The translations under genes were made by a program, and so were the position numbers. Positions 17,585 to 26,370 of a stretch of DNA of 64,000 nucleotides are shown here, one piece after another. The first letter of the stretch is position 1. The number at the start of each line of letters is the position of its first letter. This stretch comes from an uncultured Dehalococcoidia bacterium (GTDB lineage: Bacteria; Chloroflexota; Dehalococcoidia; Lucifugimonadales; UBA3495), in contig CATOSK010000004.1 in NCBI GenBank assembly GCA_951812535.1, forward strand, positions 487,074 through 551,073. The letters run 5' to 3'. The notes below the pieces were generated by a model that saw nothing but the letters and a program-made list of their open reading frames with translations, made no database searches and was not told the DNA's origin.

Positions 17585-18237
17585 CAAGCGCTCCCGCCAA
17601 CGCCGCCGGATACTCCAGCCCCGCCGCAAGCCCGCACTGGTCCGAAACTCCGCCGGTGGATCGAGCACGGCCCCAACACCTGCATCCGCTCGATGTGTTT
17701 CCTGGTCGGATACCCCTTGTGCCGCGCGAACCCGTACCCGGGATACTGGCGCTCCGCCCGCTGCATCCACCGGTCCCGGGTCACCTTGGCCACAATGGAT
17801 GCGGCGGCGATGGAGTAGCTGATGCTGTCCCCCTTCACCACCGTCTGGTGGGGAAAGGGGCACGCCTTCAGCGGAAGGTAATCAAAGAGGACATACTCCG
17901 GCTCCACCCGCAGGCTGTGCAGGGCGTTGGTCATTGCCTGGATCGTCGCCGGAAGGATGCCCAGGGCGTCAATGTCGTCCGCATCCTGCTGCGCCACCGC
18001 CACCGCCAGAGCGTGCCGCCGGATGATCTCCAGCGCTTCCTCCCGCCGCTTTTCCGAAAGCCGCTTGCTGTCGTCGATAGCCGCCAGCCACGGCTCAGCG
18101 CCGGAAAGCTCCGCAGGAAAGATCACCGCCGCCGCCATCACCGGCCCCGCCAGCGGGCCGCGCCCCGCCTCATCCACCCCGGCGACCAGCGTGCTTCCCC
18201 GCAGGTGGGCCAACCGTTCCAGCTCAAGCCCCGGCAT
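17584..18237 (-). CDS. rnhB: Ribonuclease HII
   Basis: This 217-residue enzyme removes ribonucleotides from DNA and degrades RNA in RNA-DNA hybrids. The N-terminal catalytic motif GVDEAGRGPLAGPVMAAAVI supplies Asp22 and Glu23. DDSKRLSEKRRE follows, then VLFDYLPL with the next acidic residue, and KGDSISYSIAAASIVAKVTRDRWM and GYGFARHKGYPTRKH match type 2 RNase H. The last 15 residues are a glycine-rich tail. It lies upstream of yraN and overlaps it by one base. A dispersed palindrome (18310-18347) lies in the 196-bp gap to mnmA. Confidence 0.95.
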   Translation of the reverse strand: MPGLELERLAHLRGSTLVAGVDEAGRGPLAGPVMAAAVIFPAELSGAEPWLAAIDDSKRLSEKRREEALEIIRRHALAVAVAQQDADDIDALGILPATIQAMTNALHSLRVEPEYVLFDYLPLKACPFPHQTVVKGDSISYSIAAASIVAKVTRDRWMQRAERQYPGYGFARHKGYPTRKHIERMQVLGPCSIHRRSFGPVRACGGAGVSGGVGGSA

Positions 18238-18309
18238 GACCTAACGCAGCACCATCCAAGACTCTCCCAATGACTTGGGCTTACGCTTCGTCATCCAAGG
18301 GCCGTCTCT

Positions 18310-18347
18310 CCCGTCATCCCCGCGCAGGCGGGGATTCAGACCCCGGT
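18310..18347 (-). repeat. Dispersed palindromic repeat (minus orientation)
   Basis: CCGTCATCCCCGCGCAGGCG followed by GGGATTCAGACCCC is the reverse of the copy at 15554, with a few changes that keep the stem paired. Confidence 0.85.
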
Positions 18348-18433
18348 ACACCGGACCCATCGGATCGACCAGGCCCTCTTTCGGTCAATCTAGCCTGGGC
18401 ACTTCCCGGACCATCCAACGGTTGGCTGTCCAT

Positions 18434-19498
18434 TCAGGAAATAACGCCGCCACCCAGCACCCGGTCGCCTTCGTAGAAGACCGCCGCCTGGCCCGGCGTT
18501 ATCGCCCGCTGGGGCTCATCGAAGACCACCAATGCCCCGTCTCCCGTTGCTTCCAGTACCGCCGGCGCTTCCTGGAACTTGTACCGGATCTTCACCGACA
18601 CCGGCGCCGGCCCTTCCGGGGCCCTTCCTGAAACAAAGTTGACCCGGGACACCGCAAACTCCCGCCGGTACAGGTCCTCCTGCCCCCCGACAACCACCCG
18701 ATTTTCCTCCGGCTCCAACCGGACCACATACCGCGGCTCCCCGGTTGCCAGGCCCAACCCCCGGCGCTGCCCCACCGTGAACATCTCGATGCCCTCGTGC
18801 CGCCCCAGCACCGTTCCGTCCGTATCCACGATCTCCCCGGGAGTCGCCTCAATCCGTTCCTTCAGAAAGGCCTTGTAATCGCCGAAGGGAATGAAGCAGA
18901 TGTCCTGGCTGTCCGGCTTGGCCGCGTTGGGAAAGCCCGCGTCCTGAGCCATCTGGCGAATCCTATCCTTCGAGTGCGCCCCCACCGGCATCAGCGTGTG
19001 CCCCAGTTCCTCCTGCCCCATCCCGTACAGCACATAGGACTGGTCCTTGGATTCATCCAGGCCCTTCCACAGGGAGAAACCCCTCTCGCCGTCTCCCTCG
19101 ATTCGGGCGTAATGGCCCGTCGCCACGTAGGAGGCTCCCAAGGCCTGGGCCCGGTGCGACAGGAAATTGAACTTGATCTTGTCATTGCACGCGATACACG
19201 GATGCGGGGTACGCCCCTTCTGGTACTCCGAGCAGAAATAGTCGATGACGAAAGACTCGAACTCCCGCTGCACGTTCAGCACGTAGTGGGGGACGCCCAG
19301 CCGCTGGCATACCCTCCGGGCGTCCTCGACGTCGTCCACCGTGCAGCACCCGCGGTAGTAGTCCGGCAGGTCGGCTTGGTCCAGGCTGTACAGCTTCATC
19401 GTCACGCCGATGACGTCGTACCCCTGTTCCTGCAACAGCAGCGCCGCCACCGAGGAATCAACTCCGCCGCTCATGGCGGCCACAACTCGTTCACTCAT
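18434..19498 (-). CDS. mnmA: tRNA-specific 2-thiouridylase MnmA
   Basis: The 354-residue enzyme thiolates U34 of tRNA-Lys, -Glu and -Gln. The PP-loop ATP site MSGGVDSSVAALLLQEQGY is at residues 9-27. The catalytic cysteine pair is visible in GRTPHPCIACNDKIKF and SQDICFIPFGDY. The central and C-terminal barrel follows with EGIEMFTVGQRRGLGLATGEPRYV and ends at GGVIS. Length is normal. It is monocistronic on the minus strand and divergent from leuB. The sulfur donor (an IscS-type desulfurase) is not in the window. Confidence 0.96.
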   Translation of the reverse strand: MSERVVAAMSGGVDSSVAALLLQEQGYDVIGVTMKLYSLDQADLPDYYRGCCTVDDVEDARRVCQRLGVPHYVLNVQREFESFVIDYFCSEYQKGRTPHPCIACNDKIKFNFLSHRAQALGASYVATGHYARIEGDGERGFSLWKGLDESKDQSYVLYGMGQEELGHTLMPVGAHSKDRIRQMAQDAGFPNAAKPDSQDICFIPFGDYKAFLKERIEATPGEIVDTDGTVLGRHEGIEMFTVGQRRGLGLATGEPRYVVRLEPEENRVVVGGQEDLYRREFAVSRVNFVSGRAPEGPAPVSVKIRYKFQEAPAVLEATGDGALVVFDEPQRAITPGQAAVFYEGDRVLGGGVIS

Positions 19499-19638
19499 GC
19501 GGAAACCAGCCTAGCACACCCCGGAACACGGCTTCAACCGGTAGCGGCCAAAGTACCACAGGTGGTGCCCTCTCACTGCAGACCCAACACTCTCAGGGCA
19601 TTTGGGGAATTCATCCCCCAAGGTACCTTAAACCCAAT

Positions 19639-19667
19639 TTGATGCTCCCCCCAACGGACTGTATACT
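19639..19667 (+). promoter_or_regulatory. Sigma70-type promoter for leuB
   Basis: TTGATG at 19639-19644 and TATACT at 19662-19667 are 17 bp apart. This leaves a leader of about 125 bases before the leuB start. No T-box or clear attenuator is visible in the leader. Confidence 0.65.
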
Positions 19668-19798
19668 GTCCCGTGCCCCGGAACTATCGGCTCTCTCTGC
19701 CAATGACCCGCTGAGTCTTGACCGGCATCCGCCCACCGCCTCAACGAAACGCGGCGTCAACCCCAGCCAGGCATCCCTCGTTTCAGGAGTATTGCCTC

Positions 19799-20911
19799 AT
19801 GGAATTCAACATCGCCGTCCTCGGCGGTGACGGCATCGGCCCTGAAGTTACCGCCGAAGCCGTCAACGTCCTCGGAGCGGTTGAGCGCTCCTTCGGCCAC
19901 ACCTTCAACCTCCACTACGGCGATGTCGGCGGAATATCCATCGACAAGCACGGCACGCCCCTCCTCGAGGAAGTCCGCGACCTAGCCGGCTCCTCCGATG
20001 CCGTCCTCTTCGGCGCCGTCGGGGGCCCCAAGTGGGACGACCCCACCGCTTCCATGCGTCCCGAGGATGGCCTCCTCGAGCTCCGCGCCCAGCTTGGAGT
20101 CTTCGCCAACATCCGCCCGGTCCGCATCTACGACAACCTGGTTGAGTCCAGCGTCCTCAAGCCCGAGGTCCTAGATGGCGTGGACATGGTGGTGGTGCGG
20201 GAACTAACCGGCGGCCTCTACTACGGTGAGCCCAAGGGACGCACCGAGACCCCCGACGGCTGGACCAGCGTGGATACCATGTACTACACCGAGGCCGAAA
20301 TCGAGCGTATTCTCCGCGTCGGATTCGCCCTCGCCCAGGGCCGCCGCAAGAAACTGGCTTCGATAGACAAGGCCAACGTCCTGGAATGCTCCCGCCTCTG
20401 GCGCCAGGTCGCCACCCGCCTCGGACCCGAATATCCCGACGTCGAGCTGGAGCACGTCCTGGTCGACGCCTGCGCCATGCAGTTGGTCCAGCGCCCCGCC
20501 CGCTTCGACGTCATCGTCGCCGAAAACACCTTCGGCGACATCCTCACCGACGAAGCCGCCGTCCTGGCCGCATCCATGGGACTGCTTCCCTCCGCCAGCC
20601 TCGCCGACGTTCCCGTTCCGGGACGCCGCACCCAGGGATTCTATGAGCCCATCCACGGCACCGCCCCCGACATCGCCGGACAGGGCATCGCTAACCCCGT
20701 TGGCTCCATCCTCAGCGCCGCCCTCATGCTCCGGTACTCCCTCGGATTGACCGAGGAAGCCGCCGCCATCGAGCGCGCCGTGGAAGACGCCCTCGCCGGA
20801 GGCCTGGCCACCCCGGACGTCGCCACCGAATCATCCCAGCGGGTTTCCACCGTGGAAATGGGCCGCCGCATCGCCGCCGCCGTCAACCCCGAGTCAGGAA
20901 AGGAAGGCTGA
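19799..20911 (+). CDS. leuB: 3-isopropylmalate dehydrogenase
   Basis: The 370-residue enzyme oxidises and decarboxylates 3-isopropylmalate with NAD+ in leucine synthesis. IAVLGGDGIGPEV starts the fold, VVRELTGGLYYGEPKGR carries substrate-binding arginine and the tyrosine, DKANVLECSRLWR provides the catalytic lysine, and ENTFGDILTDEAAVLAASMGLLPSASL and EPIHGTAPDIAGQGIANPVGSILSAALML supply the metal aspartates and NAD site. The ATG at 19799 follows AGGAGT; an open extension upstream to 19718 lacks homology. It is followed after one base by a cation exchanger, probably on the same transcript, and other leu genes are absent. Confidence 0.95.
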   Translation: MEFNIAVLGGDGIGPEVTAEAVNVLGAVERSFGHTFNLHYGDVGGISIDKHGTPLLEEVRDLAGSSDAVLFGAVGGPKWDDPTASMRPEDGLLELRAQLGVFANIRPVRIYDNLVESSVLKPEVLDGVDMVVVRELTGGLYYGEPKGRTETPDGWTSVDTMYYTEAEIERILRVGFALAQGRRKKLASIDKANVLECSRLWRQVATRLGPEYPDVELEHVLVDACAMQLVQRPARFDVIVAENTFGDILTDEAAVLAASMGLLPSASLADVPVPGRRTQGFYEPIHGTAPDIAGQGIANPVGSILSAALMLRYSLGLTEEAAAIERAVEDALAGGLATPDVATESSQRVSTVEMGRRIAAAVNPESGKEG

Positions 20912-20912
20912 C

Positions 20913-21986
20913 ATGCCAGGCGTCCCCGACCAGGTTGGACTGTTTATCTCTGTTCCCGTTTTCCTAGCCAGCGCCGTAACCGTCGTCCTCATGGGAATCC
21001 AGCTCGCCAAGTATGGCGATGCCCTGGCCACCCTCACCGGATGGGGCCGCCTTTTCGTCGGAAGCATCCTCGTGGCTCTGGCCACCTCCCTGCCCGAGCT
21101 TTCCAACAACATTACCGCCGTCCGCATCGACGAACCCGAACTGGCGTTGGGCGACATTTTGGGTTCGAACATGGTGAACATTCTGGTTCTGGCTGTGGTG
21201 GCCCTGATGTTCGGCGGGAAGAAGTTTCTGCGGCAGGTGGCCCCCGAGCAGGGTTACCTCATAGTGCTGGCGGCCATTTTGACCGGCCTGTCAGTATTGC
21301 TTGCCACCTGGCACGTCGCCGCACCGGGACCCCTGACCCAGGGCCACTTCTGGCAGATTGGGTTCTCCTCCATTTTCCTGCTTGTGGTCTATGTCATCGG
21401 TATGCGCATCGTTTACCAGCATCCTCCCAAGTCGCAAGATGAAGGTGACGATGATATCGGGATTTCTCTCCGGCGTGCCTGGGTCCTGTTCGGCATCGTT
21501 TCCCTGGGAGTGATCGTGTCGGGCATTTTTCTGGCCCAAAGCTCGGCATGGATCGCAGAATCCACCGGCCTTTCTTCGGGAGCCCTGGGCATCCTGGCGG
21601 TGGCGATGGTTACCAGTATGCCGGAAGTCTCGGCCACCATCGGCGCGGCCCGGTTGGGAGCCGCGGATCTGGCCGTGGCCGGCCTTTACGGAAGCTGTGT
21701 ATTCAATATAACCATCCTCGCCTATGCCGACATTTTCTTCCGGGACGGCGTGATTCTGCATTTTGCGGAGCCGGAACACTTCGTAGCCGGAGTCTCTGCA
21801 GTGTCCCTGATACTGTTGGGCGGGTTGTTCATCTGGGGACGCAACCGCTTCTCCCAGCCGGTCATCATTGTCGGGCTGGTTGCCATGGTCACCGTCTATC
21901 TCGCCGGCGCCGCCTGGGCGGCCTTCCTCGGCGTCCCCGATGCCGGAGGGCACGCAGCTCTCCTCCGGTCCCTGCCCCTGTCCTGA
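20913..21986 (+). CDS. Calcium/sodium exchanger family membrane protein (CaCA)
   Basis: This 357-residue protein has about ten membrane segments in two inverted halves, as in Na+/Ca2+ exchangers. The alpha-repeats are recognisable: VGSILVALATSLPELSNNI with GDILGSNMVNI in the first half, and LAVAMVTSMPEVSATI with GLYGSCVFNI in the second. The conserved glutamates in LPE and MPE are the ion-binding residues. A loop rich in acidic residues (SQDEGDDD) separates the halves on the cytoplasmic side. It starts two bases after the leuB stop codon and ends before a strong terminator, so the two genes likely form one transcript without an obvious metabolic link. The ion exchanged is inferred from the family. 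Confidence 0.9.
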   Translation: MPGVPDQVGLFISVPVFLASAVTVVLMGIQLAKYGDALATLTGWGRLFVGSILVALATSLPELSNNITAVRIDEPELALGDILGSNMVNILVLAVVALMFGGKKFLRQVAPEQGYLIVLAAILTGLSVLLATWHVAAPGPLTQGHFWQIGFSSIFLLVVYVIGMRIVYQHPPKSQDEGDDDIGISLRRAWVLFGIVSLGVIVSGIFLAQSSAWIAESTGLSSGALGILAVAMVTSMPEVSATIGAARLGAADLAVAGLYGSCVFNITILAYADIFFRDGVILHFAEPEHFVAGVSAVSLILLGGLFIWGRNRFSQPVIIVGLVAMVTVYLAGAAWAAFLGVPDAGGHAALLRSLPLS

Positions 21987-22004
21987 AATCAGCACCCGTG
22001 AAAA

Positions 22005-22042
22005 AAGTCCCTTCCCCCAGCTGAGGGAAGGGACTTGATTTT
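22005..22042 (+). terminator. Rho-independent terminator after leuB-exchanger unit
   Basis: AAGTCCCTTCCC and GGGAAGGGACTT form a perfect 12-bp stem around loop CCAGCTGA, followed by GATTTT and preceded by an A-run, so it can work in both directions. The remaining bases to 22325 show no gene. Confidence 0.92.
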
Positions 22043-22325
22043 GGCGAATTTCGGCCTGACAGGGGAGGAACAGCCCGGCTGAGAACTTAAGGATCAGGGC
22101 AAAGGCTCGTCTTCTCCTGCCAACACCACGGCCCCAACGCCGGACCCGGAGTACAAGCAGAATGCAGACCGGATCGGACCGTTGGCAGCGGTGTAACTTA
22201 TGGGGGAAAGTCAGCCGGACAATGGGCGCCAGTGGGCTCCCGAACCATTGAGCTTCCGGCGGACCCATTGCATTCCCGGAGCGCGGTCCCGTCTCAACTC
22301 GGGTCTGCCAACGGGGGGCTGCGTC

Positions 22326-22646
22326 TTAACCGGCCGCCTTTGGCCTCCGGTCACCCAGGTAGAGCGACCCGTCCTTTTCAAAGCGCCCTTCAAAACGGAG
22401 GGCGTTTCCGTTTGCGGTCACCCCGAGGTCGTCGTATTTCGGCGAGGGCCCCGCGCCAGCGCCGACAAGTTCAGGATCAAAGACCCTGACCATCCTCACT
22501 TTTCTATTGGAAAATTTCCCGTTCTTCTCCAACACCCGGAGTTTCGACAACAGTTCGGGTCCCACCCCAAACTCGGCAACCAGGTACCGGCTGATTGCCG
22601 GGGTCACCGACTGGGGCCTTGAATCTTTCCAGAACATTAAACTCAT
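22326..22646 (-). CDS. Hypothetical protein, 106 aa
   Basis: The protein starts MSLMFWKDSRPQSVTPAISR and contains a segment LVAEFGVGPELLSKLRVLEK and a basic stretch, then a likely beta-rich end (GNALRFEGRFEKDGSLYLGD). I do not recognise a family. There is no signal peptide. A good ribosome site (AAAGGATGG) precedes the ATG. It follows the MarR-like regulator by 48 bases on the same strand and is probably co-transcribed with it. Confidence 0.6.
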   Translation of the reverse strand: MSLMFWKDSRPQSVTPAISRYLVAEFGVGPELLSKLRVLEKNGKFSNRKVRMVRVFDPELVGAGAGPSPKYDDLGVTANGNALRFEGRFEKDGSLYLGDRRPKAAG

Positions 22647-22694
22647 TGACTGCCATCCTTTACGAACTTCCTGGACCCTCCGGGCATGGCGAAA

Positions 22695-23078
22695 TCAGCT
22701 GTCTGTTCCCTTCTCCACGGGATCAGGCTTGAGGATATTCAACAGATCACCTACGGCTATGTCCTTCAGGATCGGCCCATGGAGAGGTCGGTCCCGGTTC
22801 ACCGTGTAGGTATTGGTCCGGCCCTGTCGGGTCCTGGTTATATACCCGGCTTGGTCCAGGTCGGCGACGATTTTGAGCACAGCCCTTTCGGTGATCCCCA
22901 GTTGCTGCGATATCTCCCTTGCGGTGATCCTGGGTTGCCGGACCACGGTGAGCAACACACCGCCGTGGTTGGTAATGAAGTCCCACCCCGCCATGTCTGC
23001 AAGTCCTGTCAACCGATTCCTCAACGCCTTTATAGTGAACCAAAATTCAGGTTTTCGGAATCGTGTTTCCGTGTTCAT
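22695..23078 (-). CDS. Winged-helix transcriptional regulator (MarR-like)
   Basis: The 127-residue protein is a winged-helix DNA-binding protein. The core reads WDFITNHGGVLLTVVRQPRI, TAREISQQLGITERAVLKIV (recognition helix) and DLDQAGYITRTRQGRTNTYTV (wing), a pattern frequent in small MarR/ArsR-like regulators of actinobacteria and Chloroflexota. The family ligand is not predictable. The start at 23078 (MNTETRF) is chosen over an in-frame codon four residues earlier. It likely regulates itself and the small gene downstream at 22326. Confidence 0.8.
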   Translation of the reverse strand: MNTETRFRKPEFWFTIKALRNRLTGLADMAGWDFITNHGGVLLTVVRQPRITAREISQQLGITERAVLKIVADLDQAGYITRTRQGRTNTYTVNRDRPLHGPILKDIAVGDLLNILKPDPVEKGTDS

Positions 23079-23312
23079 AGTATACCACAAGCCCCGGCAA
23101 GCAATGAGACGGGACCAATGGCAGGCAGCGTCCCGGTCCAGGTGGCTAGTCCCCGGATTTAATCATCACGCCCCGAACCACCTCCCGTCGTCCTAGCGGA
23201 AGGAGGGAAGTCAGACTTCCTTCGCCCCTGAACGCCGGGAAAACCCCGGTCTGCGGGCAAAGAAGTCCATCCCCCCTCCTGCTCAGGGGTTGCCGCCCGG
23301 CAAGAATGCAGA

Positions 23313-23645
23313 TCAGTCCTCCAGCACCACGTACACCGCCGACGACGGGCTAAGGTCGTTGTGCGAGTGCCCCTTGCCCGTGACGTCCTCCATGAGCCGG
23401 ATGTCCCCGGTCCGCAGCACCCGCTTGTCCCCGTCGCTGGTACCGATCTCCACCTCCCCGGACAGGTGGATGATCAGCCTGCGCTCGGGCAGCGGGTGAA
23501 AGTCCCTGTGGCGCGACCCGTCGAACTCCTGCACCTGGACCTCGGACACATTTGCCAGTGCGCCCAGCTCCGGGTGCTCCGACAGCTTCAGGTCCTCGAA
23601 GTGGCTCTCGCCGTCCCCGTCCGAAAATACCCTGTATATCGCCAT
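23313..23645 (-). CDS. Small cupin-like protein
   Basis: This 110-residue protein has a cupin pattern: FHPLPERRLIIHLSGEVEIG and VLRTGDIRLMEDVTGKGHSH, followed by DLSPSSAVYVVLED. The usual first metal motif is degenerate (SRHRDFHP), while GHSH could supply histidines to a metal site. Such proteins bind sugars, metals or small acids; function is unknown. The ATG is preceded by GAGGCG. Two short direct copies of TGTAATGGGTGCCTT lie just upstream (23665-23695). Confidence 0.75.
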   Translation of the reverse strand: MAIYRVFSDGDGESHFEDLKLSEHPELGALANVSEVQVQEFDGSRHRDFHPLPERRLIIHLSGEVEIGTSDGDKRVLRTGDIRLMEDVTGKGHSHNDLSPSSAVYVVLED

Positions 23646-23723
23646 TTCGCCTCCTCAGCATTTTTGTAATGGGTGCCTTTCTGTAATGGGTGCCTTGCGT
23701 CACTCCAAATGACCGGGCGGACA

Positions 23724-24212
23724 TTAAACCTCCGCCCCATCGAACCTCGCTATCTCCACGAACCCGCCCTCCTCATCGCTCCAGTCGAACAGGGCCGCCT
23801 CCACCACCCGGTTCCCATCGATCCCCACCACCAGTTGCTGCACTGGATACGCCGGCCCGTCCCCCCAGGGGCTCGCCGCCACGCTGCGGTCCGTCTCCGA
23901 CAGGTAGGCCTGCCCATTCGGATGAGAATGGTAGATGATCCGGGGAGGTTCATCCCCGTCCAGGCCGTTGTTCAACTCCATAAGGTCCGCCGCCGTGAAA
24001 ACATACGCCGTCTCCGCCGTCCGGTCCGGCTTGGACGGATGGTTCCCCGATGACTGGTCATTCACGCAGGTCCGGATCGTTGATACCGATTCCCCCTCCC
24101 GCGGGCCCGCCAGCCATCCGCAGCACTCTGCCGGGAACGACGCCCGGGCCTGCCGGTACACCTCTTCCAGGATTTCCTTCGGAATCCGCAGGGGAACGGG
24201 CAGGTTGCTCAT
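23724..24212 (-). CDS. JAMM/MPN+ metalloprotease (Mov34 family)
   Basis: The 162-residue protein is a prokaryotic JAMM domain protein. The catalytic motif is complete: Glu29 in SFPAECCGWL, and His95, His97, Ser105 and Asp108 in HSHPNGQAYLSETD. Enzymes with this fold cleave isopeptide bonds or C-terminal extensions of ubiquitin-like sulfur carriers such as ThiS, MoaD and CysO. No ThiF/MoeB-like E1 or sulfur carrier lies next to it, so the partner is unknown. The long insertion between residues 45 and 65 is common in bacterial members. It is close to the cupin gene on the same strand and could share its transcript. Confidence 0.9.
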   Translation of the reverse strand: MSNLPVPLRIPKEILEEVYRQARASFPAECCGWLAGPREGESVSTIRTCVNDQSSGNHPSKPDRTAETAYVFTAADLMELNNGLDGDEPPRIIYHSHPNGQAYLSETDRSVAASPWGDGPAYPVQQLVVGIDGNRVVEAALFDWSDEEGGFVEIARFDGAEV

Positions 24213-24347
24213 CAGTTACCACCTCTCGGATTGCGCTGGACAGGAAACTTGGACCAGCAGTCTCGAATAATTATCATCACGAATCAAGGGGGCAAATCCA
24301 AACGGTTTTCTGCCCCGTACTCCCGGCATAAGGCTTCAAATTCGGCG

Positions 24348-24635
24348 ATGGACCAAAACTCATCCGGTCCTTTGCCAGGGACAGGGGTGACAGCCGTGGT
24401 GGCAGAACGTATCAGGGAAGAAATTGCCGTCAGGCCAACCGGAACATCGGAGGCATGGACCCGGTTCAATCTCAAGTCGTGCCCCCGCTGCCGGGGAGAC
24501 CTGTATCTGGAGCGGGACCACGAATTGGTCTTTGCCAAGTGTCTCCAGTGCGCACGCATCTACTACGATGTGGAAGCTGATCAGGAGCCCTGGCTGATAC
24601 TGGCGGAATCGGGCCCTCAGCGCAAAGCCGCCTGA
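24348..24635 (+). CDS. Small zinc-ribbon protein
   Basis: The 95-residue protein has two CxxC knuckles, CPRC and CLQC, separated by 20 residues (GDLYLERDHELVFAK), which is the form of a zinc ribbon. The N-terminus AERIREEIAVRPTGTSEAWTRFN is helical. A role in nucleic acid or protein binding is possible but not shown. The start is uncertain: ATG at 24348 has a weak ribosome site, while GTG at 24387 would remove 13 residues. It is divergent from the JAMM gene. Confidence 0.7.
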   Translation: MDQNSSGPLPGTGVTAVVAERIREEIAVRPTGTSEAWTRFNLKSCPRCRGDLYLERDHELVFAKCLQCARIYYDVEADQEPWLILAESGPQRKAA

Positions 24636-24750
24636 ACCAGCTCCGTCCCTTTTCTCCGCTGGGGGATGGCCTGCGGACCCCGGAGCCCGGCCGTGTTGGA
24701 GCGGTTGCCTCAGCCGCCCGCGAAAGCGTCGGGATTCGGGTTCCCGGAGG

Positions 24751-25185
24751 CTATCCCTGCAGGTACTCCCAGTACTGCCGCACCGCCTCCTCCTGCTCCG
24801 GCGTCTGAATCGACCCGGGCCTAAGCTGGCGCACCCAGTCTATCGCCTCCTGCGGTTGGTAGCCCACCTTCACGAAGTAGCACGCCAGGATCGTGCCAGT
24901 CCTGCCGATCCCGGCGGCGCAGGTCACCACCACTGGCCGCTCCCACGTCTCCATCTCCTCTTCCACGAAGGTCACTATCTGATGTATCTGCTCCATGGAC
25001 GGAGCGGTGAAATCCCGCACCGGCTCGTACAGTTCCTTCAGCCCCCACGGCTCCGTCGAGATGGTGTTCTCCTCCATCCGCACCACTGCCTGGATGTCCT
25101 GCAGCTTCAGGAAGGTGATGTCCCGGGTGTTTGTGGGACCCTGGGCGCCGGCCAGCGACCCCTCCAGGATCCAGCTGAAGTTCAT
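24751..25185 (-). CDS. Dual-specificity-like protein phosphatase
   Basis: The 144-residue protein belongs to the cysteine-based phosphatase superfamily. The P-loop TCAAGIGRTG has catalytic Cys89 and Arg95 in the C-x5-R motif, and Asp58 in VRDFTAPS is the probable general acid. The usual histidine directly before the cysteine is threonine. PQEAIDWVRQLRPGSIQTPEQEEAVRQY is the typical C-terminal helix region of dual-specificity phosphatases. The ATG at 25185 gives a normal N-terminus (MNFSWILEGSLAG); an open extension upstream does not resemble the family. Substrates could be phosphotyrosine, inositol phosphate or RNA; none is indicated by the neighbours. Confidence 0.88.
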   Translation of the reverse strand: MNFSWILEGSLAGAQGPTNTRDITFLKLQDIQAVVRMEENTISTEPWGLKELYEPVRDFTAPSMEQIHQIVTFVEEEMETWERPVVVTCAAGIGRTGTILACYFVKVGYQPQEAIDWVRQLRPGSIQTPEQEEAVRQYWEYLQG

Positions 25186-25327
25186 GTAAGCCACTCGTCC
25201 AACTCCCTGCGGATAGGTTCCACTGCGTCCCGTCCGGACGCCTCCTTGGGACAACGTCATTATAAGGTGGTCTCCCCGATGACGCTATGAGAACCCGGTT
25301 GTGAGCGTTCCTTCCCCGGACCGTTTC

Positions 25328-25482
25328 CAGGGCTATCGCAGGAATTCTGACTCGGTCCCTTCACCTATCCTATCGTCATTCCCGCGCAGGCGGGAATCCA
25401 GACCCCCGTCGTATGTTCCCCACAGTATCGTGTTGACCGTTCCCTGGAAGTTTGGCCAATTTGGCAACTCATGCGATTGCCC
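25328..25482 (-). repeat. 155-bp intergenic element, copy 1 (contains palindromic repeat)
   Basis: This stretch is about 85% identical to 29473-29630. Both begin with CAGGGCTAT, contain the palindromic repeat (here 25374-25412) and end with CAGTATCGTGTTGACCGTTC and CTCATGCGATTGCCC. It fills most of the 405-bp gap before the enoyl-CoA hydratase gene. A small non-coding mobile or duplicated element is likely. Confidence 0.85.
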
Positions 25483-25590
25483 CGGGACCTTCCCCCGCCG
25501 CCACCCGCATCTCTCCGTCCATTTGGTATATTGGTATCCGTCACTTTCTTCCCGCCGGATTAACCCCGGACTGACCATCGGAGGCCTTCC

Positions 25591-26370
25591 TTGGAGTATA
25601 GCAACATCCGCCTGGACCGCGACAACGCCGTCGCCACCATCACCCTCAACCGTCCCGACGCCCTCAACGCCCTCAGCCTTGAACTGCTGGAAGAATTCTC
25701 CCGCGCCGTCGCCTGCCTGGCTGGAGACGAGACCATCAAGGCCCTCGTCGTCCGTGGCGAGGGGCGGGCTTTCTGCGCCGGGGCCGACCTCCTCCACTTC
25801 GACGCCGCCTTTGACGAGCCCGCCCTCTTCAACCGCTACGTCCACGCCCTCAACCGCTGCTTCCTCCAGCTTGAGGAACTGCCCATTCCCGTCATCGCCG
25901 TCGTCCAGGGATTCGCCCTCGCCGGAGGACTGGAGCTAACCCTCGCCTGCGACATGGTCATCGCCGCCGATGACGCCCGCCTCGGAGACCAGCACGCCAA
26001 TTTCGGACTCATGCCTGGCGGAGGCTCCACCCAGCGTCTCCCCCGCCGGGTCGGAATGCAGCGGGCGATGGAGCTTCTCACCACCGGGCGCTGGCTGACC
26101 GGCCAGGAAGCCGTTGAGTGGGGTCTTGTCCTCCGCTCCGTCCCCAGCGGCCAGCTCGACGAGGAGCTGGAAAATCTGGTCGCGTCCCTCCGCACCAAGA
26201 GCCGCACCGGCCTCGGCTGGATCAAGTCCGTCACCCAGGCCGGCCGCCACCTTCCCATCCGCGACGGCGTCGCCCTCGAAAGCTCCGCCTTCGTCCAATA
26301 CTTCACCACGTCGCCCGATCCCCGCCGGGGAATCCAGGCCTTCAAGGAAAAACGCCAGCCCGAATTCTGA
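25591..26370 (+). CDS. Enoyl-CoA hydratase/isomerase family protein
   Basis: This 259-residue crotonase-fold protein has the family features ITLNRPDALNALSLELLEE, GEGRAFCAGADLLHF and FALAGGLELTLACDMVIAADDARLG, then GLMPGGGSTQRLPRRVGMQRAMELLTTGRWLTGQEAVEWGLV. In classical hydratases two glutamates act; the second is present (RAMEL), but the first position appears to be histidine in GDQHANFGL. It may therefore be an isomerase, hydrolase or other crotonase. A TTG start at 25591 follows GGAGG at a good distance. The CoA chemistry fits with the other CoA genes in the window, but no direct pathway partner is adjacent. Confidence 0.9.
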   Translation: MEYSNIRLDRDNAVATITLNRPDALNALSLELLEEFSRAVACLAGDETIKALVVRGEGRAFCAGADLLHFDAAFDEPALFNRYVHALNRCFLQLEELPIPVIAVVQGFALAGGLELTLACDMVIAADDARLGDQHANFGLMPGGGSTQRLPRRVGMQRAMELLTTGRWLTGQEAVEWGLVLRSVPSGQLDEELENLVASLRTKSRTGLGWIKSVTQAGRHLPIRDGVALESSAFVQYFTTSPDPRRGIQAFKEKRQPEF

